64,000 bases of DNA from NCBI RefSeq assembly GCF_900200035.1, contig NZ_FZTC01000034.1, positions 1 to 64,000 on the forward strand, given 5' to 3'. How positions within the stretch are numbered: the stretch's first letter is position 1; every line of letters starts with the position of its first letter. The translations under genes and the position numbers were made by a program. Of this stretch, positions 1-9,325 are shown one piece after another. Under the pieces are notes generated by a model. That model saw only the letters and a list, made by a program, of their open reading frames with translations. It was not told where the DNA came from and did not search any database. Origin of the DNA: Klebsiella grimontii (GTDB lineage: Bacteria > Pseudomonadota > Gammaproteobacteria > Enterobacterales > Enterobacteriaceae).

Positions 1-1726
1 TGCCCGCGGCACCGCTCAGGTATCGGTGAAGCAGAACGGCTATGAGATTTACCAGAGCACGGTGCCGCCCGGCCCGTTCACCATCAACGATCTCTACTCC
101 GCCGGCAATGGCGGCGATCTGCAGGTGACCATCAAAGAGGCCGACAGCAGCAGCCAGGTCTTCACCGTCCCTTACTCGTCCGTTCCTGTGCTCCAGCGCG
201 AGGGCCATACCCGCTATGCCGTCACCGCCGGGGAGTACCGCAGCGGTAACGATCGGCAGGACAAACCAAAGTTCTTCCAAAGCACCGTAATGCGTGGTCT
301 CCCGGGGGGCTGGACGCTGTACGGCGGCACCCAGCTGGCGGACCGCTACCGCGCCTTTAACCTCGGCGTCGGCAAAAATCTGGGCCAATTGGGGGCGCTG
401 TCGCTGGATATCACCCAGGCCAACGCCACCCTGCCCGATGACAGCGAGCGTCAGGGGCAGTCGGTACGTTTCCTCTATAACAAGTCGCTGACGGATACCG
501 GCACCAATATTCAACTGGTGGGCTACCGCTACTCGACGCGCGGCTATTTCAGCTTCGCCGACACCACCTACAGCCGGATGAGCGGCTACAACGTCGAGAC
601 CCAGGACGGTGTGATGCAGATGAAGCCGAAGTTCACCGATTACTACAACCTCGCGTACAACAAGCGCGGCAAAGTACAGCTCAGCGTTACCCAGCAGTTG
701 GGGCGTACCGCCACGCTTTACCTGAGCGGCAGCCACCAGACCTACTGGGGAACCAACAGCGCCGACCAGCAGCTCCAGGCCGGGCTTAACGCCGCCGTCG
801 ACGATATCAACTGGACCCTGAGCTACAGCCTGACCAAAAACGCCTGGCAGCAGGGTCGTGACCAGATGCTGGCGCTCAACATCAGTATCCCGTTCAGCCA
901 CTGGATGCGCTCCGACAGCACCTCCGCCTGGAGAAACGGAAACGCCAGCTACAGCATGTCCAACGATCTGAACGGCAGGACCACCAGCATGGCGGGGCTG
1001 TACGGCACGCTGCTGGAGGACAACAACCTGAGCTACAGCGTACAGACCGGCTACGCCGGCGGCGGCGATGGCAACAGCGGCGGCACCGGATACGCGGCGC
1101 TGAATTACCGCGGCGGCTACGGTAACGCCAACGTCGGCTACAGCCGCAGCGACGGTATCAAACAGCTCTACTACGGCCTGAGCGGCGGCGTGCTGGCCCA
1201 CGCTGATGGCATCACCCTGAGCCAGCCGATGAACGACACGGTGGTGCTGATCAAAGCCCCCGGAGCGGATGGCGTGAAGGTAGAAAACCAGACCGGGGTA
1301 CGGACCGACTGGCGCGGCTACGCCGTTCTGCCCTACGCCACCGAATACCGGGAAAACCGGGTGGCGCTGAACACCAATACGCTGGCCAACAACGTCGACC
1401 TTGATGATGCGGTGGTCAGTATTGTGCCCACCCACGGGGCGATTGCGCGCGCTGAATTTAAGGCCAGCGTCGGCATGAAACTGCTGATGACGCTGACCCA
1501 CAACGGTAAACCGGTTCCTTTTGGCGCCATAGCCGCCGCTGTCGATAGCCAGAATAGCAGCATCGTCGCCGATAACGGTCAGGTCTATCTGAGCGGAATG
1601 CCGATGGCGGGCAAGGTGCGCGCGAAGTGGGGAGACGGGCCCGATGCCAGCTGTGAAGCCGACTACCGTCTGCCGCCGGAAAGCCAGAACCAGGCGTTAA
1701 GCCAGCTGTCGGCAGCGTGCCGCTAA
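1..1726 (+). CDS. fimD: Type 1 fimbrial outer-membrane usher FimD (5' end outside window)
   Basis: This is the C-terminal 574 residues of a chaperone-usher outer-membrane usher; the frame is open from base 2, so about the first 270 residues lie upstream of the window. Ushers form a 24-strand beta-barrel pore that accepts chaperone-subunit complexes and assembles the pilus. The segment begins with the conserved stretch containing NGYEIYQ and [11 protein letters not shown]. It continues through alternating Gly/Tyr/Ser-rich barrel strands and ends in the two C-terminal periplasmic domains. The last domain carries a cysteine pair (ASCEAD and the terminal AACR). The stop is 7 bases before fimF, so the genes are cotranscribed. 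FimD is assigned because fimF, fimG, fimH and fimK follow. Nothing looks broken in the visible part. Confidence 0.95.
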   Translation, partial: ARGTAQVSVKQNGYEIYQSTVPPGPFTINDLYSAGNGGDLQVTIKEADSSSQVFTVPYSSVPVLQREGHTRYAVTAGEYRSGNDRQDKPKFFQSTVMRGLPGGWTLYGGTQLADRYRAFNLGVGKNLGQLGALSLDITQANATLPDDSERQGQSVRFLYNKSLTDTGTNIQLVGYRYSTRGYFSFADTTYSRMSGYNVETQDGVMQMKPKFTDYYNLAYNKRGKVQLSVTQQLGRTATLYLSGSHQTYWGTNSADQQLQAGLNAAVDDINWTLSYSLTKNAWQQGRDQMLALNISIPFSHWMRSDSTSAWRNGNASYSMSNDLNGRTTSMAGLYGTLLEDNNLSYSVQTGYAGGGDGNSGGTGYAALNYRGGYGNANVGYSRSDGIKQLYYGLSGGVLAHADGITLSQPMNDTVVLIKAPGADGVKVENQTGVRTDWRGYAVLPYATEYRENRVALNTNTLANNVDLDDAVVSIVPTHGAIARAEFKASVGMKLLMTLTHNGKPVPFGAIAAAVDSQNSSIVADNGQVYLSGMPMAGKVRAKWGDGPDASCEADYRLPPESQNQALSQLSAACR

Positions 1727-1733
1727 GGAAACC

Positions 1734-2267
1734 ATGATGATGAGAAAAAACCTGTATCTGCTGGGCGCCATACTCTCTCTGGTCTCCTTCAGCACTCCTG
1801 CCGCCGATAGCACCATCACGATTAGCGGATATGTCAGGGATAACACCTGCGCCGTCGCAGGTGAGTCAAAAGATTTTACCGTCGATCTGATGAATAACGC
1901 CGCCAGACAGTTTAATGCCGTCGGCACGACCACGCCGCTGGTGCCGTTTCGCATCGTGCTGTCGCCCTGCGGCGGCTCCGTCACCGCGGTTAAAGTCGGC
2001 TTTACCGGCATAGCGGATAGCGACAACACCAGCCTGCTTAAGCTGGACAGCGGCGTATCGGCAGCGTCCGGCATCGGCGTGCAGATCCTTAACGGCAGCC
2101 GGGCCCCCCTGCTGCTCAACGCCCCCTCGTCAAACATCGCGTGGACCACGCTGAAACCCGGGCAGACCAACACCCTGAACTTTTACGCCCGGCTGATGGC
2201 CGCGCGCGTCCCGATTACAGCAGGACACGTTAATGCCACCGCAACCTTCACGCTTGAATTTCAGTAA
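1734..2267 (+). CDS. fimF: Type 1 fimbrial minor subunit FimF
   Basis: Minor pilin of the tip fibrillum, 177 residues. A Sec signal peptide of about 23 residues ends near TPAAD. The mature part is an incomplete Ig-like pilin fold with the usual cysteine pair (NTCAVAG near residue 40 and LSPCGG near 81). Such subunits lack their last strand and receive it from the N-terminal extension of the next subunit. Three ATG codons stand in tandem at 1734, 1737 and 1740 behind AAGGA; the first is given here, though 1737 has better spacing. The gene lies between fimD and fimG with short gaps, as in the classical fim operon. Identity as FimF rests on position and family rather than on a specific motif. 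Confidence 0.88.
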   Translation: MMMRKNLYLLGAILSLVSFSTPAADSTITISGYVRDNTCAVAGESKDFTVDLMNNAARQFNAVGTTTPLVPFRIVLSPCGGSVTAVKVGFTGIADSDNTSLLKLDSGVSAASGIGVQILNGSRAPLLLNAPSSNIAWTTLKPGQTNTLNFYARLMAARVPITAGHVNATATFTLEFQ

Positions 2268-2279
2268 CCGGAGGCTGAA

Positions 2280-2780
2280 ATGAAATGGACTCATGCACCC
2301 TGGCTGCTGGCGGTAATGATGGCCTTCGCCAGCGCCCCCCGCGCCGCCGACGTGACCATTACCGTTAACGGTAAAGTGGTGGCCAAACCCTGCACCATCA
2401 CCACCCCGAAGGCCACCGTTGACCTCGGTGATTTATACACCTTTAACATGCTTTCACCCGGCTCGGCATCAGGCTGGCATGACGTCACCCTCGATCTCAG
2501 CAACTGTCCGGTCGGCACCTCGCGGGTCACCGCCACCTTCAGCGGAACGGCGGACAGCACGGGCTACTACAAAAATCAGGGAACGGCGGGCAACCTCCAG
2601 CTGGAGTTGCAGGACACCAGCGGAGCCCGGTTTAACAACGGCACAAGCAAAACGGTGGCCGTCAACGATGCCACGCAATCCACCCGCTTTCCATTGCGCG
2701 TCAGGGCGCTGACGGTTAACGGCGGGCCAACGCAAGGAACAATCCAGGCGGTGATTAACGTCACCTACACCTGGCTATAA
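2280..2780 (+). CDS. fimG: Type 1 fimbrial minor subunit FimG
   Basis: Tip-fibrillum adaptor of 166 residues that links FimF to the adhesin FimH by donor-strand exchange. The signal peptide ends near PRAAD. The mature N terminus has the donor strand (DVTITVNGKVVAKPC), essentially that of E. coli FimG. Other conserved stretches include SNCPVGTSRVTA, DSTGYYKNQGTA and the C-terminal RALTVNGG followed by TQGTIQAVI. Cysteines near residues 38 and 79 form the pilin disulfide. It starts 12 bases after fimF behind GGAGG and is followed 14 bases later by fimH. Confidence 0.94.
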   Translation: MKWTHAPWLLAVMMAFASAPRAADVTITVNGKVVAKPCTITTPKATVDLGDLYTFNMLSPGSASGWHDVTLDLSNCPVGTSRVTATFSGTADSTGYYKNQGTAGNLQLELQDTSGARFNNGTSKTVAVNDATQSTRFPLRVRALTVNGGPTQGTIQAVINVTYTWL

Positions 2781-2794
2781 GGCAGGAGAACGTT

Positions 2795-3757
2795 ATGAAT
2801 CAGCGGATTACCGCCCCCCTTAGATGTCGTATGGCGCTGGTCAAGGCGCTGTGGCTAGCGATTGTGTTAGCGGGCTTTTCCACCAGCGTCAGAGCTTATA
2901 CCTGCTACGACTCCACCGGCACCATATTAAATAGCGATTCCGGCGGAAAAGTATCCAACGTCTACGTTAACCTGCAGCCAAGCCTCGGGGCCGGGCAGAA
3001 CCTGGTCGTCGACTTATCCAGTTCGATTTATTGTAAAAATGACGCACCGGACAGGCGCAACGACATGGTAAGCATGCTACAGGGATCGGCCTATAGCGGC
3101 CTGCTTACCAACTTCACGGGCTCTTTAAAATATTACGGGGTTAGCTACAGTTTCCCGCTAAATTCCCCAACTGCCAGCCACAACTTTACTTCCGGTAACT
3201 ACACGAGCTGGAATACCCAGCTCTACCTGACGCCAATATCCACCGCCTCCGGACTGGCGATAAGCGCCGGCTCGCATATCGCTACGCTGGTGATGTATCA
3301 GGTGGGCTCCGATATCAACGGCGGCGGTAACGTTCGTACCTCAAAATTTACCTGGAACATCTATGCCAACAATAGCGTGATCATCCCGACGGGCGGCTGC
3401 GATGTTTCCGCTCGCAACGTCACGGTAACGCTGCCTGAGTACCCGGGTTCGACCGCTGTTCCGCTCACGGTACGCTGCGGGCAAAATCAAAAGATAGGTT
3501 TTTACCTCTCCGGCACCACGGCGGATAGCGCCAACACCGTTTTCACCAATACCTCCTCCGCCTCACCGGCTCAGGGCATTGGCGTTCAGCTACTGCGCAA
3601 TGGCACCATCCTGCGTTCAAACAGTACCGTCTCCATGGGAACCGTGGGCACCTCCGCGGTCAACCTGGGACTCACCGCAACCTATGCGCGTACCAGCGGC
3701 CAGGTCACCGCGGGCAACGTGCAATCCATTATTGGGGTGACCTTTGTTTACCAGTAA
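2795..3757 (+). CDS. fimH: Type 1 fimbrial tip adhesin FimH
   Basis: Two-domain mannose-binding adhesin at the pilus tip, 320 residues. A long signal region of about 34 residues ends near SVRA, and the mature protein starts YTCYDS rather than the E. coli FACKT. The lectin domain has YVNLQPSLGAGQNLVVDLSS and the pocket region IYCKNDAP. The pilin domain starts near PTGGCDVSARNV and ends QSIIGVTFVYQ, almost the same as in E. coli. The lectin domain carries Klebsiella-type differences, so specificity for particular mannosides cannot be read from sequence alone. The last 14 bases would overlap fimK only if fimK used an upstream TTG. Confidence 0.95.
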   Translation: MNQRITAPLRCRMALVKALWLAIVLAGFSTSVRAYTCYDSTGTILNSDSGGKVSNVYVNLQPSLGAGQNLVVDLSSSIYCKNDAPDRRNDMVSMLQGSAYSGLLTNFTGSLKYYGVSYSFPLNSPTASHNFTSGNYTSWNTQLYLTPISTASGLAISAGSHIATLVMYQVGSDINGGGNVRTSKFTWNIYANNSVIIPTGGCDVSARNVTVTLPEYPGSTAVPLTVRCGQNQKIGFYLSGTTADSANTVFTNTSSASPAQGIGVQLLRNGTILRSNSTVSMGTVGTSAVNLGLTATYARTSGQVTAGNVQSIIGVTFVYQ

Positions 3758-3785
3758 CGCGCCAGCGGCGCGTGATAGAACGGGA

Positions 3786-5222
3786 ATGGACTATATTCTT
3801 TCGCCCTGCTCGCTGGTCGCCGATGGATTAGTCAAAGTGATGATGGCCAACAGCATGCAGCCCGTTGTGCTGCCGTCGGATGCGACGACGCTTCCCGGCG
3901 ACGCGGACATTCGCCGCATCATCGTTTTTCTGCCGGAAACCCCGGCCAGGCTGCTCGCCACCCTACAGCAAGCCGCTGCGTTTCTCGAACATTCGGCAAC
4001 GCCGCTGCCGATGCTGATCCTTAGCCGCAGCCCGGCCAGTTGGCTGTGGCATACGCTGCTGCATCAGGTCATCGATCACCATTTACTTTCTGAAGTGCGA
4101 TCCGCCGCCTCGGACCTGCCCGTCCCCAGCCTGACCGCAGTGCTCCAGGACTACATTCTGCAAAGATATCCTTCGCTTAAGCAGCTTGCCGACGAAGAGA
4201 TACGCCTCGGCGGAAAGCGCCCTGGCGGGCTCACCCGGCCGGAGCTCAATGCCATTCTCGGTCTACTCAGCGGATACAGCGTCAACGCCCAGGCAAAGCG
4301 CCGCGGCATTAGTCACAAAACGCTTTATAACCAGCGAACCGCAGGACTGAAAAAAATGGTGGAACATTATCCTCAGCTGGCAACCCGTTTCCCCGGGAGC
4401 CAGACAAAAGGGCAGAAGAGCCAGCCGGATGCCGCGCTTTCCGCCTTTGAGCGCGAATTTGTCCACGCGATTCACTGTCGGCAAATTTTCCCGGTTTTCC
4501 AGCCCATCACTGACGATCGGATGCGGCTAAAAGGGTTAGAGATCCTCTCTCGCTGGCGGCAAAAAGGACAGGTTCTGCTTCCCGGCGAGTTTTTACCGCA
4601 GATACGTTCCGCGTACGCCTGGCTGGTGTTGACGGCCTTTGTGCTTCGCGAGGCCGTGGAGAATATCAATTTACATCCAGGTGAGTTTTATTTCTCAGTC
4701 AATATTCCCGCCGCTATCGCCAGCAATGACAACCTGATCCGCATGCTGGAGACCGCGCGCCAGCAGCTGCGCGAGCCCCATCTGTCCTCGAGGCTGGTAC
4801 TGGAATTTGCTGAAACCCTGGACCTCAACCTGCAGAGTAAAATTGCCGACAATATTTCCCGGCTACGCAAGCAGGGCTTTGCCATTATGCTCGATGACTG
4901 CTTTTCACAAAGTAGCGTCATGTTTCCGGTGAGATCGGTCAGCTTCAGCGCCTATAAGCTGGATATGAGCATCGTCAACGATATGCAGCGCGATCCTCAC
5001 GCCCTGGCTCTGATCAAAAGCCTGCTTTACTACTGCCAGCTAACCGGTAGCCGCTGTGTTGCCGAAGGCGTGGACAGCCTGGATAAATTCAACCGACTGA
5101 AAGCGCTGGGAATCGATCGTTTTCAGGGTTATCTCATCTCGCCGCCGGTGGAGCGGGAAAACGTCAGTGACCTTATCCACCAGCTTTTATCCGGTCGCAA
5201 TCTGAGCCTTATCGACGAATGA
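3786..5222 (+). CDS. fimK: FimK: HTH plus EAL-domain regulator of type 1 fimbriae
   Basis: Klebsiella-specific last gene of the fim operon, 478 residues from the ATG at 3786; the frame is also open to a TTG at 3744 inside fimH. The N-terminal part resembles a receiver-like region and ends in a LuxR-like helix-turn-helix (about residues 155-195, around LTRPELNAILGLLSG and SHKTLYNQR). The second half, from about 230, is an EAL domain. It has the metal and substrate residues E in GLEILSRW, N in SVNIP, E in LEFAET, DD in MLDDCF, K in YKLDMS, E in VAEGVDS and Q in RFQGYL. EAL reads EIL, and the usual DDFGTG loop is DDCFSQ. FimK in K. pneumoniae is known to affect fimbriation and c-di-GMP; activity of this variant is inference. 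The ribosome-binding site is weak. Confidence 0.88.
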   Translation: MDYILSPCSLVADGLVKVMMANSMQPVVLPSDATTLPGDADIRRIIVFLPETPARLLATLQQAAAFLEHSATPLPMLILSRSPASWLWHTLLHQVIDHHLLSEVRSAASDLPVPSLTAVLQDYILQRYPSLKQLADEEIRLGGKRPGGLTRPELNAILGLLSGYSVNAQAKRRGISHKTLYNQRTAGLKKMVEHYPQLATRFPGSQTKGQKSQPDAALSAFEREFVHAIHCRQIFPVFQPITDDRMRLKGLEILSRWRQKGQVLLPGEFLPQIRSAYAWLVLTAFVLREAVENINLHPGEFYFSVNIPAAIASNDNLIRMLETARQQLREPHLSSRLVLEFAETLDLNLQSKIADNISRLRKQGFAIMLDDCFSQSSVMFPVRSVSFSAYKLDMSIVNDMQRDPHALALIKSLLYYCQLTGSRCVAEGVDSLDKFNRLKALGIDRFQGYLISPPVERENVSDLIHQLLSGRNLSLIDE

Positions 5223-5267
5223 AAAATCGCCAGAATACGTCGCCAGCCGCACCAGGCTAAAATAGTT

Positions 5268-5291
5268 GCGCCAGCGCGCTGGCGCATTTAT
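5268..5291 (+). terminator. Hairpin terminator after fimK
   Basis: A perfect 18-base palindrome (GCGCCAGC-GC-GCTGGCGC, 5268-5285) is followed by ATTTATTT. It lies 46 bases after the fimK stop and just before the 3' end of the opposing yjdJ, so it can end fim operon transcription. Confidence 0.6.
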
Positions 5292-5292
5292 T

Positions 5293-5565
5293 TCAGGCGC
5301 GGATATCGTCGTACTCGCGGGTATTATCAAATTCATGTTTGGCAAACGGGCATAGTGGAATAATTTTACGCTGCTCGCCGCGCATTTTTTCCACCACTTT
5401 CGCCACCAGCTTTTTCCCTACTCCCTGGCCTTTCAGGCTGGGGTCGACATCGGTATGCTCAATAATGCTGAGGTGCTCGCCCGTGGGCACAAAAACAATT
5501 TCCGCCACCTGATTCCCGTCGGCGTCATTGACGTAAAACTTATTATGACCTTCCAGTATTTCCAT
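5293..5565 (-). CDS. yjdJ: YjdJ small GNAT-fold acetyltransferase-like protein
   Basis: A 90-residue single-domain protein of the compact YjdJ branch of the GNAT N-acetyltransferases. The acetyl-CoA binding signature is visible as [13 protein letters not shown] (about residues 41-53), preceded by the strand LSIIEHTDV. The C terminus has CPFAKHEF, typical of the family. The substrate is unknown. It lies 11 bases downstream of yjdI, and the pair occurs together in other enterobacteria, so a shared transcript is likely. The start ATG has AGGAAA in front of it. Assignment rests on recognised similarity to E. coli YjdJ. Confidence 0.87.
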   Translation of the reverse strand: MEILEGHNKFYVNDADGNQVAEIVFVPTGEHLSIIEHTDVDPSLKGQGVGKKLVAKVVEKMRGEQRKIIPLCPFAKHEFDNTREYDDIRA

Positions 5566-5576
5566 CGTTTCCTCGC

Positions 5577-5807
5577 TTATTTTTGGCGATACTTCAGTGC
5601 GCCGCTCGGGCAGGTATCAATAACCTTAACCACCGTGGCCACGTCCACTTCATCGGGGACGATCCACGGTTTGCGTTTCAGGTTGAAAAGCTTCGCGCTG
5701 CCGCGCACGCAGTTGCCCGAGTGCTGACAGATATCGGTGTTAAAGTAGACATCGATCTTCTCGCCGGTATAGGCGCGATAGCCCGCGTCCAGTAGTTCTT
5801 TATCCAT
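5577..5807 (-). CDS. yjdI: YjdI divergent 4Fe-4S mono-cluster protein
   Basis: A 76-residue protein of the divergent ferredoxin-like family (YjdI). Cysteines occur as [11 protein letters not shown] (about residues 27-34) and DTCPSGAL (about 65-68), so only three are visible, as in this family, and a fourth ligand may not be cysteine. The function is not established; a small electron carrier or sensor role is inference. It is first in the yjdI-yjdJ pair and faces a 270-base spacer shared with the divergent ytcA-mdtNOP operon. Confidence 0.87.
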   Translation of the reverse strand: MDKELLDAGYRAYTGEKIDVYFNTDICQHSGNCVRGSAKLFNLKRKPWIVPDEVDVATVVKVIDTCPSGALKYRQK

Positions 5808-6076
5808 GACATTGCCTCAGTTCTGACTATTTTTTATAGCTTTGTCTTTAAGCATAGCCCTGCCAACAACCGCTGACTATCGGCGACGGGTGAAATTTTA
5901 TTTCGGTAGCCGCACGCCGTTAATGCAGAATGAATGATTTTCTATGCACTCTTTAGCCAAAGAAAATGTTCTGATTGCCGATAAAATACGGACACTTCTG
6001 TTATATCCATCTTTAATTTCCCCGGCAGTGAGATTAAACTCATTCCATCCTAACCCGAGCACTCAGGTATTTAGTC

Positions 6077-6349
6077 TTGAATCGCATTGTAAAGCTGGCG
6101 CGCCCTTCGCTCTTATTCTCGCTATTTACGCTCACCGGCTGCTCATTATCCCCAGCGATTCCGGTATTAGGCGCCGCCTTTCCAGGCTGGTTCTTCTGCT
6201 TATTAGGCGCCTCGCTATTACTTATTCCCTGCCATATCCTGATTGTGCGTCAAGGATGGCAGTCGCGATTTTCTCCGCTGGTCTTCAGCTATCTGGCGCT
6301 GATGTTCCTGTTCGCCACGATTCTGTGGTTCCTGTTCTTCGTAAACTAG
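6077..6349 (+). CDS. ytcA: YtcA-like small membrane lipoprotein
   Basis: First gene of the mdtNOP-type operon, 90 residues. A lipobox is visible (FTLTGC, Cys at residue 22) followed by SLSPAIPVLGA and then two hydrophobic helices (about 35-57 and 66-88), as in E. coli YtcA. There is no in-frame ATG or GTG between the upstream stop (6035) and the lipobox region, so the start is taken as the TTG at 6077, with AGG 11 bases upstream. The function is unknown. Its constant position before the HlyD-family adaptor suggests a role with the pump. The stop is 6 bases before mdtN. Confidence 0.78.
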   Translation: MNRIVKLARPSLLFSLFTLTGCSLSPAIPVLGAAFPGWFFCLLGASLLLIPCHILIVRQGWQSRFSPLVFSYLALMFLFATILWFLFFVN

Positions 6350-6355
6350 ATACCT

Positions 6356-7384
6356 ATGACTCAATCCCGCTCAAGCGTTATCCGCAAAAAATGGCCCCTG
6401 CTGGCGCTCGTTCTCGCCGCTATCGTGGCGCTGATTGTGGTTATCTGGCAGCTGCAAACCTCGCCGGAAACCAACGATGCCTACGTGTATGCCGACACCA
6501 TCGACGTGGTGCCGGAAGTGAGCGGGCGGATCGTCGAGATGCCGATTCGCGACAATCAGCGGGTGAAAAAAGGCGATCTACTGTTCCGCATCGACCCGCG
6601 TCCCTACCAGGCGATGCTTGATGATGCCAAGGCGCGGCTGACCACGCTTGATGCGCAGATTATGCTGACCCAGCGCACGATCAAAGCGCAGGAGTACAAC
6701 GCGCAGTCGGTCAGCGCCGCCGTTGAACGCGCTAAAGCGCTGGTTAAGCAGACCACCTCTTCACGCATTCGTCTTGAACCGCTGGTGCCGCAAGGGTTTG
6801 CCTCACAAGAAGATCTTGATCAGGCGCGAACGGCCGAAAAAGCGGCGCGCGCCGAACTGGAGGCCACCCTGTTGCAGGCGAAACAGGCTTCCGCCGCCGT
6901 GACCGGCGTTGATGCCATGGTGGCGCAGCGGGCGGGGATCCTCGCGCAGATTGCGCTGGCCGAGCTGCATCTCGAATTTACCGAAGTCCGCGCGCCGTTT
7001 AACGGCGTGGTGGTAGCGCTGAAAACGACGATCGGCCAGTACGCCTCCGCCCTTAAGCCGGTCTTTACCCTGCTGGATGACGACCACTGGTACGTGGTGG
7101 CGAACTTCCGCGAAACCGACTTGCAGAACGTGCGGCCCGGCGTTCCGGCCAGAATCACCGTCATGACCAACCACGGCCGCACCTTCGAGGGCGTGGTCGA
7201 CTCGGTCGGCACCGGCGTTCTGCCCGACGGCGGCAGCGTCATCGAGGGCCTGCCGGTCATCCAGAAGAGTATCAACTGGGTCCACGTCTCCCAGCGCTTC
7301 CCGGTCAAAATCGCCGTCAAAGACCCCGACCCGGCCCTGTTCCGTATGGGCGCCTCCGCCAGCGCCGTTCTCCAGCCGCAATAA
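6356..7384 (+). CDS. mdtN: MdtN-like membrane fusion protein (HlyD family)
   Basis: Periplasmic adaptor of a tripartite efflux system, 342 residues. A single N-terminal membrane anchor (about 12-32) is followed by the first half of a lipoyl-like domain (PEVSGRIVEM and VKKGDLLFRID, about 50-78). Then comes an alpha-hairpin coiled coil (about 85-195), the second lipoyl half (VRAPFNGVVVAL) and a beta-barrel region (VVANFRETDL, PARITV). In E. coli the MdtNOP set was linked to resistance to puromycin and acriflavine and to sulfa drugs, but the true substrate here is unknown; FUSC-type partners often export aromatic acids. It is cotranscribed with mdtO, 9 bases downstream. Confidence 0.87.
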   Translation: MTQSRSSVIRKKWPLLALVLAAIVALIVVIWQLQTSPETNDAYVYADTIDVVPEVSGRIVEMPIRDNQRVKKGDLLFRIDPRPYQAMLDDAKARLTTLDAQIMLTQRTIKAQEYNAQSVSAAVERAKALVKQTTSSRIRLEPLVPQGFASQEDLDQARTAEKAARAELEATLLQAKQASAAVTGVDAMVAQRAGILAQIALAELHLEFTEVRAPFNGVVVALKTTIGQYASALKPVFTLLDDDHWYVVANFRETDLQNVRPGVPARITVMTNHGRTFEGVVDSVGTGVLPDGGSVIEGLPVIQKSINWVHVSQRFPVKIAVKDPDPALFRMGASASAVLQPQ

Positions 7385-7393
7385 GGAGACGGG

Positions 7394-9325
7394 ATGCAGA
7401 GCCTGTGGCCATTTCTCACCCGTGAACTCCGCGATGCGCCGGGGCGGGCGAACTACACCCTGCGCCTGACGCTCAGCTGCGCGGTGCTGATCGTGCTGTT
7501 TATGACGCTGCATATTCCCTTCCTCGCCGTGGCGCTGATCGTGGTGTTTTACGTCAGCCAGCCTAACGTGCTGATGATTAAGCTGGTCAGCGTGGTTTTC
7601 GTGCTCACCGTCAGCGTCGCGCTCGGCGGCGTTCTGCTGATTATCAAGTGGACCTACGACTACCCGCTGATCCGTCTGGTCGCTTCGGTAGCCCTGTTTT
7701 TCTGCGCGATTTACCTGATGCGGGTGCTGGGTAAGCTGGGGCTGGCGTTTTTCGTGGTAGCGCTGGCGGTTATCTACGCCCAGACCTTCCCGTCGATGAC
7801 CAGCCAGAGCGAAATTCTGGTACGCCTGCTGCTGTGGCTATGGGTGGCGATCAATACCGCCATTGTGGTGACGCTGCTGGTCAATGCCTGCTTCCAGCAG
7901 GCCTTTCCCGGCTATCAGTTTAAAGCTCATCTGGTGGTAATGCTGCGCCAGACGGCGAGGGCTCTTACCCAGCCCGGCGAGGAGCAGCCTACCTTCAAAG
8001 CGCTCGCCGGACAGTTTAACCAGCTGCAATCCCTGTATCAGCAGGCCGCGCGCGCCACGCCGGAGATTGCCGCCAGCCCGCAAACCTGGCAGTCGCTGAT
8101 GGGTGCCGCGCTGCGCTGCTATCATTTGGCCACGCTGCTACAGCCGGGTCATGACCATCCCGACGCGCGCCAGCGCATCGCCTGCGAACTGAATGCGCTG
8201 GCGGATAATCTCTCCACCGCCGCGGATTTCCAGCCTCTTCCCGTCCCGCGCGACGGCGCCAACAGCGCCATTTTGCAAGAAATGGCCCAGGTGCTGGCGC
8301 GGCTGGCGCGCGGCGAAGTCATCCCGCTGCCGCAGGGCGAAGTGGAAAAAGCGCCGCTGCTTCTGCCGGACGCGTGGTCTAATCCAGCCTATCTGCACTT
8401 TGCCCTGAAAACGCTGCTGGCGACCCTGCTCTGCTACGTTTTCTATACCGCCGCCGACTGGCAGGGCATCCACACGATTATGCTGAGCTGCGTCATTGTC
8501 GCCCAGCCGGGCCTGGGCGCCACCATGCAGAAAACGTGGCTACGCATCGGCGGCGCGCTGCTGGCCACGCTGATTGCGCTGCTATTAATCGTCTTTGTGC
8601 AGCCCTGGACCGATTCGCTGAGCGGCCTGCTGGCAATGACCCTACCGGTCTTTGCGTTATCCGCGTGGATTGCTGCAGGTTCGGAACGCATTGCCTACGC
8701 CGGGATCCAGATAGGCTTTACCTTCGCGCTGGCGTTTCTCAGCTGGTTTGGCCCGCTCAGTAACCTCACCGAACTGCGCGACAGGGTTATCGGTATCCTG
8801 CTCGGCGTGCTGGTTTCCTCAATTGTTCATCTCTATTTGTGGCCGGATAGCGAAGTGCCGCAGCTTAAAGCGCGGCTGGCGCAGCTGTATCGCCAGCTGG
8901 CGCAAACCCTCGCCGCCCGCGACGATGAGGTTCAACTGGTACCGCTCTTTGCCGCGCTGACCGAGAGCGAAACCTTAATCAACCGGGTGTCCGCCGAGCC
9001 GCTGGGAACCTACGCCCACCCGTGGCCGGAAGCCAAAAACTGGCCGACGCGGGCGAGTTTTCGTCAGGCAGAAGAGATCCTGCGCCTCAGTGAAGGCTAT
9101 CGCCTGTACGCGGCGCCGGGGGATACCTTTTTAGCCCGCTGCGCCCCGCGACTTGAGGACTACGCCGCCGGTATCGACGCGCAGCAAACCGCCGCAGAAC
9201 GCTCTCAGGCGCTTCTCCCGGACCCGGCGAATCCGTTTGGCGCGCCGCTGGTCAACGCGTTGGCAGCGCTGCCAACGTGGCCCTTTGCATCCTCCGTTAT
9301 TCCGCGACAGGCAACCCGCTCATGA
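7394..9325 (+). CDS. mdtO: MdtO-like inner-membrane efflux component (FUSC family)
   Basis: A 643-residue protein of the aromatic acid exporter/FUSC family. Two clusters of transmembrane helices are visible (about residues 25-165 and 335-475), each followed by a cytoplasmic domain, the duplicated layout of this family. The start is ATG behind AAGGAGAC. The stop overlaps the mdtP start as ATGA (9322-9325), showing translational coupling. It acts with MdtN (adaptor) and MdtP (outer-membrane channel). It is somewhat shorter than E. coli MdtO (683 residues), but the ends look complete. Confidence 0.86.
   Translation: MQSLWPFLTRELRDAPGRANYTLRLTLSCAVLIVLFMTLHIPFLAVALIVVFYVSQPNVLMIKLVSVVFVLTVSVALGGVLLIIKWTYDYPLIRLVASVALFFCAIYLMRVLGKLGLAFFVVALAVIYAQTFPSMTSQSEILVRLLLWLWVAINTAIVVTLLVNACFQQAFPGYQFKAHLVVMLRQTARALTQPGEEQPTFKALAGQFNQLQSLYQQAARATPEIAASPQTWQSLMGAALRCYHLATLLQPGHDHPDARQRIACELNALADNLSTAADFQPLPVPRDGANSAILQEMAQVLARLARGEVIPLPQGEVEKAPLLLPDAWSNPAYLHFALKTLLATLLCYVFYTAADWQGIHTIMLSCVIVAQPGLGATMQKTWLRIGGALLATLIALLLIVFVQPWTDSLSGLLAMTLPVFALSAWIAAGSERIAYAGIQIGFTFALAFLSWFGPLSNLTELRDRVIGILLGVLVSSIVHLYLWPDSEVPQLKARLAQLYRQLAQTLAARDDEVQLVPLFAALTESETLINRVSAEPLGTYAHPWPEAKNWPTRASFRQAEEILRLSEGYRLYAAPGDTFLARCAPRLEDYAAGIDAQQTAAERSQALLPDPANPFGAPLVNALAALPTWPFASSVIPRQATRS

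Noticed and set aside
5944..6621. 225-residue plus-strand frame before and across ytcA and mdtN
   Set aside because: It overlaps two recognised genes in other frames, has no family likeness, and its second half is the mdtN start read out of frame.
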